A stretch of 64,000 nucleotides of DNA from Phorcus lineatus (Eukaryota > Mollusca > Gastropoda > Trochida > Trochidae). How positions within the stretch are numbered: the stretch's first letter is position 1; each line of letters opens with the position of its first letter. Position numbers and translations under genes: made by a program. The notes under the pieces are model-generated. The model was not told the origin of the DNA. It saw nothing but the letters and a program-made list of their open reading frames with translations, and made no database searches. The DNA is taken from positions 34,703,235 to 34,767,234 of the forward strand of contig OV121087.1 of NCBI GenBank assembly GCA_921293015.1, given 5' to 3'. Positions 12,581 to 24,900 of the stretch are shown here, in pieces.

Positions 12581-14372
12581 CAACAATAGCTTGAATTTTT
12601 CAAAGGACGTGTGAGAAATGAGGTTTAAAGTACCTTCAACAATAGCTTAGATTTTTCAAAGGACGAGTGAGAAATGAGGTTTAAAGTGCCTTCAACAATA
12701 GCTTGAATTTTTCAAAGGACGAGTGAGAAATGAGGTTTAAAGTACCTTCAACAATAGCTTGAATTTTTCAAAGGACGAGTGAGAAATGAGGTTTAAAGTA
12801 CCTTCAACAATAGCTTGAATTTTTCAAAGGACGTGTGAGAAATGAGGTTTAAAGTACCTTCAACAATAGCTTGAATTTTTCAAAGGACGAGTGAGAAATG
12901 AGGTTTAAAGTACCTTCAACAATAGCTTGAATTTTTCAAAGGACGAGTGAGAAATGAGGTTTAAAGTACCTTCAACAATAGCTTGAATTTTTCAAAGGAC
13001 GTGTGAGAAATGAGGTTTAAAGTACCTTCAACAATAGCTTGAATTTTTCAAAGGACGTGTGAGAAATGAGGTTTAAAGTACCTTCAACAATAGCTTGAAT
13101 TTTTCAAAGGACGAGTGAGAAATGAGGTTTAAAGTACCTTCAACAATAGCTTGAATTTTTCAAAGGACGAGTGAGAAATGAGGTTTAAAGTACCTTCAAC
13201 AATAGCTTGAATTTTTCAAAGGACGTGTGAGAAATGAGGTTTAAAGTGCCTTCAACAATAGCTTGAATTTTTCAAAGGACGTGTGAGAAATGAGGTTTAA
13301 AGTACCTTCAACAATAGCTTGAATTTTTCAAAGGACGAGTGAGAAATGAGGTTTAAAGTACCTTCAACAATAGCTTGAATTTTTCAAAGGACGTGTGAGA
13401 AATGAGGTTTAAAGTACCTTCAACAATAGCTTGAATTTTTCAAAGGACGAGTGAGAAATGAGGTTTAAAGTACCTTCAACAATAGCTTGAATTTTTCAAA
13501 GGACGAGTGAGAAATGAGGTTTAAAGTGCCTTCAACAATAGCTTGAATTTTTCAAAGGACGAGTGAGAAATGAGGTTTAAAGTGCCTTCAACAATAGCTT
13601 GAATTTTTCAAAGGACGTGTGAGAAATGAGGTTTAAAGTACCTTCAACAATAGCTTGAATTTTTCAAAGGACGTGTGAGAAATGAGGTTTAAAGTACCTT
13701 CAACAATAGCTTGAATTTTTCAAAGGACGAGTGAGAAATGAGGTTTAAAGTACCTTCAACAATAGCTTGAATTTTTCAAAGGACGAGTGAGAAATGAGGT
13801 TTAAAGTACCTTCAACAATAGCTTGAATTTTTCAAAGGACGTGTGAGAAATGAGGTTTAAAGTACCTTCAACAATAGCTTGAATTTTTCAAAGGACGAGT
13901 GAGAAATGAGGTTTAAACTGCCTTCAACAATAGCTTGAATTTTTCAAAGGACGTGTGAGAAATGAGGTTTAAACTGCCTTCAACAATAGCTTGAATTTTT
14001 CAAAGGACGTGTGAGAAATGAGGTTTAAAGTACCTTCAACAATAGCTTGAATTTTTCAAAGGACGAGTGAGAAATGAGGTTTAAAGTACCTTCAACAATA
14101 GCTTGAATTTTTCAAAGGACGTGTGAGAAATGAGGTTTAAAGTACCTTCAACAATAGCTTGAATTTTTCAAAGGACGAGTGAGAAATGAGGTTTAAACTG
14201 CCTTCAACAATAGCTTGAATTTTTCAAAGGACGTGTGAGAAATGAGGTTTAAAGTACCTTCAACAATAGCTTGAATTTTTCAAAGGACGAGTGAGAAATG
14301 AGGTTTAAAGTACCTTCAACAATAGCTTGAATTTTTCAAAGGACGTGTGAGAAATGAGGTTTAAAATGCCTT
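12581..14372 (+). repeat. 56-bp minisatellite, 32 tandem units
   Basis: CAACAATAGC recurs at exact 56-bp steps from 12581, and the truncated final copy begins at 14373. 1792/56 gives 32 units with no length variation seen. Units differ mainly at one A/T site (GACGAGTG or GACGTGTG) and at a second site (AGTACC, AGTGCC, ACTGCC). Each contains a small hairpin, CTTGAA-TTT-TTCAAAG. 56 is not a multiple of three, so no reading frame is maintained. The array lies about 1.1 kb downstream of the channel gene's stop codon. Confidence 0.95.
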
Positions 14373-14388
14373 CAACAAGAGGTGAATC

Positions 14389-15442
14389 TTAGACAAGGCT
14401 GGCTAACGATATAAACAAAGTAACAATGATCATTAGCTGCTTTACTGAGGTGAGATGAGGTGGTTCAGGTTTAACAAAACTTTCATTATTTTTCGGACTG
14501 AGATCATTGCAGTTTGCAATGTAACAAGGGAAAGCATGCAACATCTACTTAGCATTATCACTGCATTTCAGCTAAACCTGAGCGAGACAGCTGCAGAGAA
14601 CGAGCAAACTAAGAAATTCAATGAATTTTAACATTTTTATAATGGGGATCACACAATCTGTCATTCCAAATTTTTTGGTTCAAGTCCTTTGTCGCATTCA
14701 AACCCAAATCTTTAAAGTCAGGCAACAACCCCAGCACTTACCGGCTCAACCACCAGGCCTTGACAATTCTTGTAAATTTATTTCTTGTTTGTAGTATTTC
14801 AAATATTGTGATCCCAGATATTAAAATATTGCATTTGTTCATTTTCTGAAAAACATGTTTTTCTAATTCTCTGTATCTCTATTTAAGATTGCACAGAAAG
14901 CTTATTTAACGCGAAACAGATGTCTAAAGCAGACATTCCAAACCCCTGCTTGGATTCAAACTCTGAATTCTTGTTATCTCAAACAATCTTGAACAACAAT
15001 AACGAATTATTTGCATTGTAAGCAGATAATTGATTTTAAGATAATCATGGAATCTGATGGCAAATTTTGGTTTGATTTAAGATATGAAATGAAGCGACGA
15101 TGATTAACTTCGATGATGTGTAATATTTGGCACACATAGAAGCTGGAATTCAGACTACCGCGTACAAATATAGTAAAAAGCAAGCTTGATATAAACACAG
15201 CAGTAAAAGGGTTAATCAGCTAGCACGCTAATAAGATACTAATTAGCTCAATCGTCACTGTATCACTCTGGAAGATGTGGTTATCATATTGCTGTGAATA
15301 TGTTTACATGTTACATATTACACACACACATATATATATAAATATACATAGTCATATTCAAAATATCAATTCAGGTTTGAAAACAAATGAAGAGGGGTCA
15401 AATCAGAGAACACAATCAGGACGTCCGATACTGAATCTTTGA
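14389..15442. other. Downstream flank and probable 3' UTR of the TRPM2-like gene, with a SINE remnant
   Basis: The minus-strand transcript should extend below its stop codon at 15443. A minus-strand AATAAA (plus-strand TTTATT near 14778) is one possible polyadenylation signal. About 14660-14770 resembles a tRNA-derived SINE tail, with a box-B-like ATTCAAACCC. The frame at 15007-15198 is not a recognised protein. Confidence 0.35.
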
Positions 15443-18400
15443 CTAATAATATGAATCTCGTATTCTTGCTGCTTCCTTGACGATGGAATCTTGGTTGCCA
15501 TAGAGATGGTTGTATGATGATACTTCCCTCCAAACATTTTCTCCCTGATAAAACAAAAACAAAACATAGATTTAGGATCTTCTCGAACCTTACTACATGT
15601 ATAAGATTATTCAATTTGAATGGGGTTCATTCTTTTAATCAATTTCCTTAGGCAAAATATCTCTTTTTCATATCATTTTCAATTGCAATTCTTTGACGTC
15701 ACAGTTTGCCTACAATGTTTTGTTCCAAAAGTGCTGATGGTGGGAAATCTGCCTAAATGTTGATTTTGATTATTTTCCTTGATTATGTACCGGTAACTTT
15801 GGTAATAAAGAGAATATTATAAATCGTGTCAATGAAATACTAGCTATGTTTACGACACTCATGCCTTTTAATATAAAATCCAAGTGAATTGAAACCAAGG
15901 AAGACTTTCAAAACAGTTTTTCATGAGATATATTTATCTCTTAGCTTTAGTATATCGCCTTACTAATCACACCCAAAAAGTCTTGTGTAGCTGACCAGGA
16001 AACTTTGATGTGCACAGCTGGAATTTTTAATGCATTGGCTAGTAAGAGTTTCAAATTAATTCAAACTTTGAATCATTAACCAAATCAACTTCATACACAT
16101 ATACATCTAAGAACAATGTCTAACCTCTGGTATTTTCGAGTCAAAGTCATCACTAAGCTCGTAGTGGAAGTTCCAGACCTCGGCCTCTCTCCAGGCGTTG
16201 TCTGTGTTTGATGGGTCGTCAATGTAACCGCGGTAGAGCACCTGGGCTGAGAATCCCTTTGATGCAGCGTCCATCTCCGGGTGGAAGTAGCTGGTTCTTG
16301 AGTAAGAGGAGGCAAACTGGCTGAAAAACTGGGACAAGAATTTTTTTATCTCATTAAAATGTTGACACTGACAAAGAAAATTCAATCTCATTAGAAGTTT
16401 GGAAACTATCATCTTGTTTACATTTTGACTGTGACATTGAAAATTCAATATCAGTAGAAGTTTGAGTGTGACAGGGAAAATTCCCATCTTGTTTGAAATT
16501 TTAACTTGAACAAGGAAAATTCAAAAAGTATCAACATTTTTACTGAAATGCATTATATGCTCTTTAAAGATTTGGGCTGAATTGCCATCAGAATTGTTAT
16601 TTTAGCTGCAAAAACATTAGACCAACAAAAAAATAATTTTGCAAAATAATGTCATACAATGTTGAAATTTGTTAGTGTACACAACCATATAGCTGCTCAA
16701 TTTTAGAGCTACCGCAAGTTTGAAGACAATTTTTAAAGATGTTTAGACAAGTAAATTTTCCATGTCATAAGCGGATTGTATCCCATCAATCTTTATAATA
16801 TGTTAGAGCTATTAAAAACCTTTATTGGAGCATTCAGAGATCTAAGTCTACAGTTCAAATTCCACATTGACAAAGGAACACAAATAAGACGTCAACTTCC
16901 TTTAACTTTCTGTGCTAAAAAGGAAAAGAATAATGTTACAGGAAGTGTCCACCGTGGACCTTTTAAGGGTTATAAGATTGACCAAATTCAGTTTTAATGA
17001 TACCCTAATGAGATGAAATGTTTGAATGAATATACCCACCCTGATCATCTCGTCTTTCTGGAAGTGTTGGCTTCCCTCTACTTCCTCCTCCTTCAGGACC
17101 CCCTTCATGAACTCCTCGCACATCACCGAGTACGCACTCGTCTTACCGTACACATTTCCCTGAAGAAGATATCGATTGAGGTGAAAACATAGGGATGATC
17201 CCGCCCCCCAGAGGAGACAAGGTGAGGTAAGGTGATATGGGGTTTAAGGCTGCTTCCATGATCCCGCCCCCCAGAGGAGACAAGGTGAGGTGAGGTGATA
17301 TGGGGTTTAAGGCTGCTTGCATGATCCCGCCCCCCAGAGGAGACAAGGTGAGGTAAGGTGATATGGGGTTTAAGGCTGCTTCCATGATCCCGCCCCCCAG
17401 AGGAGACAAGGTGAGGTGAGGTGATATGGGGTTTAAGGCTGCTTGCATGATCCCGCCCCCCAGAGGAGACAAGGTGAGGTGAGGTGATATGGGGTTTAAC
17501 GCTTGCATGATCTCGCCCCCCAGAAAAGACAAGTCCTTTCATATTTTTCACATTTATAAAATGTGTAAAGAACAATTGAATCTTACCCCAGGAAGAGTGA
17601 GCTCCCCTGTGTCGGGTCGAGGGATGACGATGAACTCAAGGACCTTCTTTCCCTCCACCATGATACAGTCAAGGGGTAGACCGAGTGCAGAGTACATCCG
17701 CTTCCATCTTGTGACGACTGCTGAGATCCGATGATTGGGCCCCCATCTCCACAACTTGCCTCGCCCCCTCAATCCTGTCCTTCCAAGTGGATTCCTGTAA
17801 AAAAAATAAGTCATACTCCATTAAAAATATAACAAGAATGATATGTTATAAAATGGCTACAGAAGACAAAATCCACTTAACAAAGAACAAGTATAAAAAG
17901 ATGTGAACTCACTGTGGCAGACCAGATTTGTCCAATTTGTATCGGAGCTGTTCATTGTTGCGTGTGATCCATGATGTGCGATCTATCTCCACCTCCACGT
18001 CTTCCACTGTGTCAATAATTACAGTGTTCCACATGGGGTTGAACTCTGGCAAGGGAGGTAAGTTCTCCAACTCTTCTGGGCTCATCTTCTGACGGGCCTC
18101 CTCCTCTCGACGAAGTCTGGATAAAATAATAGCATATTAAAAGCGCACATTGTTACCATAACAGTCATTTCTCTTATTTTTTAGCAAACTTGTCTGAGAG
18201 ACAAGATTTTCTTCCAAATCTAAGCAAATTACAGTTTCTTGTCTCAGATTTGTTTCTAATCCTTAGGCAATATGGATCTTAGGTAATATCTTACTCAATG
18301 ATATCAGGATCCACAAAGATGGAGTGGTCCGCGCTGAATTGTTCTTCAGGTTTGCTCAGGTAGACAGGGTCATATGTCTCGTACTTCACCTGAAAATGGT

Positions 18401-18909
18401 TCAATAAATGGACAAATTAGTTAGGGATATTAAACATGTCATATATTTTTGCGATAATTGTATATATCCGTAAGTATTTGTGTCAAGTATATATTGATTA
18501 GTAGTTTCTGCGATGTAATCAAAGTTAAATTCCAACTGAATAGATACGCTCTAGTCTTTCCTTAGGTTAATGTCACAAAAGTGGAAAACAAGTAACATGA
18601 TATAAGACCTTTAGTTATTGCATTTCATCAAAAAAAAAATATTGAATCAAGCAAATAACACAAGAACTTAAAGCAGAATATTTTCAAAAGATTGATGAAG
18701 AGAGTAAAATATTATAAGAACATAATAATATAATGAAGCAAGAAGAACCAGGTTGAAATGAATGTACATACAATCAATTAATCTCACCTCCCAATCCACG
18801 TATTTATCGAATACGGGGTACCGATGGATACGAGTGCCAGGATACGGCGACTGTCGAGATGATACGTGAAGAAGTTGACTCGCAGGCTTCAGGGTATGAT
18901 GTTTTGGGT
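15443..18909 (-). CDS. TRPM2: TRPM2-like gene, exons 26-32: NUDT9-H domain
   Basis: About residues 1468-1818. Diagnostic motifs: GTRIHRYPVFDKYVDWEVKY (exons 26-27), GLPQNPLGRTGLRGRGKLWR and WGPNH (exons 28-29), ELTLPG joined to GNVYGKT across the exon 29/30 intron (residues 1677/1678), YRGYIDDPSNTDNAWREAE (exon 31), and the final KEAARIRDSYY before TAG 15445-15443. These match the NUDT9-homology domain of TRPM2 and exclude the kinase-tailed TRPM6/7. The last exon is read in a frame different from the long open frame covering it. The Nudix box reads GGNVYGKTSAYSVMCEEFMK then GVL, lacking most catalytic residues. The domain probably binds, but does not hydrolyse, a nucleotide. Confidence 0.9.
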
Positions 18910-21900
18910 CTGCATGAATCAAATTTGTTATTAAGAATATTCCTAACTTCAGCAATAGACAAAGAAGAATTTACAAGAAAAGAAAGGTTTCTGGATAAGA
19001 AATTCTTACCAATGAAAATATGAAGTTTGAAAATACAAGTTTTCTTCTTAACTTATTTACCTGATGAAGTGACAGGCATTTCTAGCTAGATAGATTTCAT
19101 TGATAAGACTACAAGATTGTAAGGACAAATAATACTGGTCAAGAACACTTATAATAGACCTTTTTCCAAAGATAAAGCAAAAATTATAGCAGCCTAATTT
19201 GAATTGTGCAATAACCAAATATGGGTTATTGTTTTGTTTTTTTCCAAAAATGAAGCTGGTAAATACCTTAAAATTAACTTCCACCTGAGTCTGATAAACT
19301 TCCCTCAAAAACACAACTTACCACAATAATTGGCTTATCAAGGAATTCGGAACCATTATTTTCTAGCTCTTTAGCATGCTGCACCTGAACTTGATAATCC
19401 AATCGGAAGGAATTCTAAAGGTTACAAATATTCACCAAAAATGGGTCCTGTATTCAAACCACAAATTTTGGCACAACATGGCGATGCTGAGATTAGCCAG
19501 TGATCAAGACGTGTATTAGTTATTGCTAAAGGGGAGGTTGTAATCTATCTAACAGCGCATCACTCACAAAGGTTCGCTATCATGTGTTTCATCTCCTCAT
19601 TCTTGTCAATAGCATGCAAATGGTTAGGGGAAAAAGTAAAATTTATAACCAACTCCCCCAGTAGGGCAAAAAGGACCAGCCTCAACCACTTTTTAATTCA
19701 AGCTATAATGCATTTGCGTCTTTCATTTCCAGCTCTTCATCATACGGCACTTAAACTTGATATTCCAATCAGAAATTTCCCTGAAGGGTCTACTAATCAC
19801 TGACAAGGGCGCTGCATTCAAAAGCTCAAATTTTTGCACAGCCTCAGCAAGACTTAAATTCATTAGTGATGTCTTGTCTAAATAGCAGTGTATCACTCAC
19901 CAAGGTTTGCTATCATGTGTTTCATCTCCTCCAGAAGCACGGCACAGGTTGTTACACTCCGTTCCACGTGGACGAGCCGGTCGTTCATCTTCCGCTGGTT
20001 CTCCTTCTGTTGTTTCATGTCCTCGCTCAGTCGGTTTAGGCTGAAAGCAACAACAAGCTCATAGACTTCAGTTTTACAGAAAGTAGAAGACACATGAAGC
20101 TAATGACACATCAATCTCCTAACAAAGATCAAGCTCATGACATGGGTGGCGTTTCGCCCATGTAAGTAGACTTTTGAGTGTCTCGGAAATAGTCTTAACT
20201 CATGGCACAAGCTCATGACATCGGTGGCTTTTTGCCCATGTATGTAGCCTTTAGGTGTCTCGGAGATAGTCATGACTCATGGATCAAGCTAATGACATGG
20301 TTGGCTTTTTGCCAATGTATGTAGACTTTGAATGTCTTGGAGAAGTTCTTAACTCATGGATATGTATTGATTTAAGAAGAATAAATGCATTGTTAGAATC
20401 CAATCCTATGGACACAGGTAGCTAATGACATTTCAATCTCACTACTTAGGAAAATGGTGGAGCTCATCCGAAGACTAGCTATTTCTAATTTCATGTAACC
20501 ACCAAGCCAAAAGGTTGGTAGATTCCTCAAATATCCCTTACAGGACCAACATTGCCAATTCCTGATGACCAAGTCACCTGAATCACAAGTTGACCCCTGA
20601 CCTCACCTGTCCGTCTGTTCCTTGTCCCTCCCCGCGTCGGCTTTCTCTTGTTCCTCCTGCTTCTTGTAAACCTTCATACAGCTCTTCCAGTAGTTGAAGT
20701 CGTGAGTCCGCCGGACCTTCAATATCTGGATTCTGTGCACTCCCTCCTGGGAACCAATTGATAGGCAATGGTTTCACTCTACATGCTAACTTAGAATAAG
20801 GACATATTTAAAAGCACTTGAAGTGGCTATACAGTCCATATGGTCTTATAAGCACCGGGGGGTAAAGGGTAGTTCACAGAATAAGCGCTTGGCCTCTAAT
20901 AAGCGCCGGGTCTCTAATAACCAAATGAAAAAAGTCATATTTATTTGTATCAAATTTAGTGATTTAAAAGGATTTTCTCGTCAAATCATTAATTTGTATA
21001 TGGCTGCTTTATACTACAGTTTGAATCAAATATCTATTGAAGAAATAAGCGCCAGGTCTCCAATAAGCGCGGGGGGGGGGGGGGGGGTCGAGGGGTGTTG
21101 AAAAAATAAGCACCCTTATTAGAGGAAATACGGTATTCAAAGCTTTGCTATGACATTAAAAAAATGTCCTTGAACAGCATTACCATTGGAACTTTAAGTA
21201 TAATACTCGCATACATTTACAGAACAAATCTTTAAAATCATCTTTATCTAAAATCTACTATAAAGACATTTGTTAATATCTTCAAATTGGCTACTTAGAA
21301 TACCTCAAAATAACATATATTTTCAATCATCTGTTTCACCTACATTGGGATCTTTAGGTTTACACTTGCAGCAAGCCCTGCATTTCCGGAACAGTAAGAT
21401 GAGATTCCTCCAGACGAATTTAAGGAACATGCACATGTAGCTGAAGAGAGTTAGCGGCGGTGGTAGACGCAGCCGCTCGTTGAAGTCCACAATGATTGTG
21501 TATCGCTGGTACTTCCAGATCTCCTCCGCTTCACTTGTCACCTTGGAGCATGTTGCACTGGGAGAAGACAGGTATAAGATTTGACTTCAATTTTCAAAAT
21601 TGAGCTTTCTTTGAGACAAAGGTCAAATCTAGTTTTTAATCAAGCTGTCATGATAAGTCACATCTTTTTGATTGAGGTCATTTTAAGCTGACTATTGTCA
21701 GACTTTGACAGATGAGGACAGAAATCAGTGTTTTTCCAATTAAAGACGCGTTTATTAAGCATCTTGGCCACTGTCACATGCTGTCTTTTGCACTACAATT
21801 GTCTTAATCTATCCTTAAAATCATTTTTATGATTGTCAGCCTTTTTTTTCTATAACTTATTTAGCACAAATCAATAAACACACAAATTTTCATTTAATGC

Positions 21901-24900
21901 AATAATATTTTTCAATTCTACCACAAAAAAATCAAATACTTCCATATATTGTATATTTTTTAGATTTTAACATTTAAAATTTATTTGTCATGTAAAATGC
22001 AATAATTTTAAAAATATATCCATAAATACAAATTTGCTTTGAAATAAACCGTAGGAACAAAATAATTTGAGGATGTTAACTGTATCTGTTAAACCATAGA
22101 TAATTAGATGAGATAAGTTATCAATTACCTGAACATAGCATAGAGCAGTGTGATGAGAACCAGTTTGGTGATGACAAGGTACTGAATCACAATGGCGTAA
22201 CCTCCCAAACTGCTGTACGGACATGCTGCTAACGTCTCAGTACCTTGAAAATGGATGAAAAAAACACAAGCTACATAAAACTTTCCTGATATGGGCCTCA
22301 TTTTACAAAGCCCTTAGGGAATTGTACGTCACTAAGGTAAAGTGCATTGAGAAAGCATGGGACTTGAATTTAATCTTAGTAAAGGTTTCTATGTGAAAAC
22401 TGGCCCTGGTGTCATATAATTTTTTTCCCTACAATTTGTACCGTTTGAGGAACTTAACACAATTTTCTAGAAACATTACTGATAAAAGTATTACATCTTG
22501 TTATTGTCAATTACTTAAAATGAAATAGAAAATATGCCTAAAAAAGCCTTTATCATTTGTAAAATTTTGAAATTGTCACAATAAACGTAATAAATAAGTT
22601 TAATGAAGGTATCAATGTTACAAACCTTCTCTAGTAACTCCATCTGAAAGAAAAAGGTTATTGTTAAGTAATTTCTGCAAAGATGTTTGATACATAATGA
22701 AGTGCAATACAGAATTATCCAACAACATTGATATGACTAAAGGAAGAAAACTTCATCAAAGGTATCAACCATGGACCAATGGTACCTGCCACACATTACT
22801 TGTTAATATAAACCTGTTTGCCAATTGAAAACTTTAATGTACAAAATATATTCAAATACAAAACAAATATGAAGAGGTAATTTGATAAATCAGATTTTAT
22901 CAAACATGGTTGTCTTTCAGCATGGCTGGTGCTCAAGGGGAGGTAACTTAAGGAAGAAACAACATGCATTCCACAAAAATTTCTTTATATTTTCACTTTC
23001 TGTACTTGTCTCTAAACGTTGAGAACAGGGCAAACTCAAACCAGCAGGAATTTTTATGCAATAATCAGAAAAAAGTTGTTTTGAAGATAATTACATGTAT
23101 ATAAAGATAAAAAAAGGAGGATTACTCACTTCCTGTACAGTAACCCACAGAAGAATTTCTGTACATATAGTTACACACTTCAGTACCTGAAAATATATCA
23201 ATGCACACAATAAGATGTTAAACCTTTACCAGTGTCCTACAGCACATTATAGAAGGTCTGTCTTAAGCCAGATAAAGAGAAAATGTTATTATCAACCTGT
23301 TCAAGTTTGGTATTATAATGACTTTTTCTGGTCAAGTTGACATGAAATACATCATAAATCAAAGGAGTAAGTGATCATTTTATTTTATCAATTGTTGCAT
23401 TAGGAATTGTTATTTTTTTAAAAGCATTCCTAAAAAGAAACCTTATTATACCATATACTGAATAGATTAGTAACCACAAAATCATCTTCATCTGAAGTTA
23501 CCGATTAATCTCACCAATTTCTAAAATAGCTCTTCAAGATAAACTTAATAGAATTGAACTAACTTACCATTGAGATCAAATTATTTCTTTTAAAGTATTT
23601 TTGAATCGATACGTTCTAAACTGTATTCAATTGCTTAAAAGTGCAAGCATCTATTATTGGAGTAAAGAAATCACACATTCATCAAAATATATTTAAGATT
23701 TTTCTCATCAACTTCTATTGCACCTAAAACCTAACTTACCATCCAGATCATCAATCTTGGTAAGGAACATTGCAAAGAAGGCACGAGCCAGGGCCTTCTT
23801 GATTCCCTCCTGGGTGAGAGGGTAGCTGGGGTAGAGCACGGCGTGTATTGTGATCCCTCCAGACACCATCACAATCAGGAACATACGCATCCACGTTGTG
23901 AAATCTTTCCGTACCTGTTACGGGAAATGAATTGTGTCGGATAAAATGTAACCTTCTCTTTTAGGAATATTCCAATGTCTTTAGCATATCTTAGAGTATT
24001 CCTTGGAGCTCATAGAATGCTGTTTAAGAAATCTCAAACTTCTCCCTGCTGTAGGCAGCAAATGGTGACAGATGAACTTTGATATATCATGTCAATGACA
24101 TTTTTCTACAAAAGTGAGTGACTAAGTTCCATAAATATTAGACAAGTAAACACTTCTGAATCATTAATCATTACCATCTTGTTCATGCCGATGAGCATGG
24201 GTCCGAGTGTGGGACTCATGGGAAGGAAGACTGCCAGTGTGCGGTAGTAGAAGAGCAGCAGGCCCACACTCATGATGAACTTGGTGGTCATGTAGTCCAC
24301 GTACGGCACAAAGTGGGGCAGGATTCGGAATATCAGGAACATCAACAGGAACAGCAATATCATCCCAATTTCTAGTGTCTTCCACAATATTGGCAACTCA
24401 GGGTATTTCTGAAATTAAGATTTTTAAAAAATATTTTACTATAGGAGAAAAATATCTGGGTTGATATGTTTCATATGTGCACTTGTGTAACACATCACAT
24501 CGTCATAATGATGTTAAGTTATTTATAACATAATGATGTCATGTTTTGCCATGTCAAATCAGTCAGAGCCTTGGTTGTGCCATACTCAAAAATGTAAAAA
24601 GATTGGAGTTGTTTTTTTCTTACTTGGTGCTCAGCTTTAAAAGGATAGAATGACACAGGAACTGACACTGCAATGTAGCAGCCTAAATGAAGGGACTGTG
24701 GAAAGCTTTATTTGAACATATATTTTAGTGTATGATACAAAGAAACCTGATGTTCTCATTGATATACATACCCTTTTCTTGACGAGAGTGCCTCTAACGA
24801 GTTCTGCCCAGATGATGGCAGTCCACACAAAGACAGTGATGTTGAGATACAAGTCTCCACATGAAGGCCAGAGTACTGCCACACTGAACAGCACCAGGAA

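Noticed and set aside
12581..14372. Regular repeats suggesting a CRISPR array
   Set aside because: There are no unique spacers: the whole 56-bp unit repeats without variable segments, and the sequence is a eukaryotic genome with introns.
15366..15614. 82-residue frame as the last channel exon
   Set aside because: The correct reading is the other frame: the exon 31 donor phase joins to GENVWREVSSYNHLYG and a TRPM2-like tail ending at 15443.
17123..17575. 150- and 129-residue repetitive open frames on the minus strand (SGGRDHASSLKPHITSPHLV-type repeats)
   Set aside because: Created by the 63-bp tandem repeat inside an intron. The frame then runs into channel exon 30 out of phase with it.
20583..20777. 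Alternative acceptor for channel exon 24 at 20734-20733
   Set aside because: It would leave a phase mismatch with exon 23; the acceptor at 20748-20747 closes the frame.
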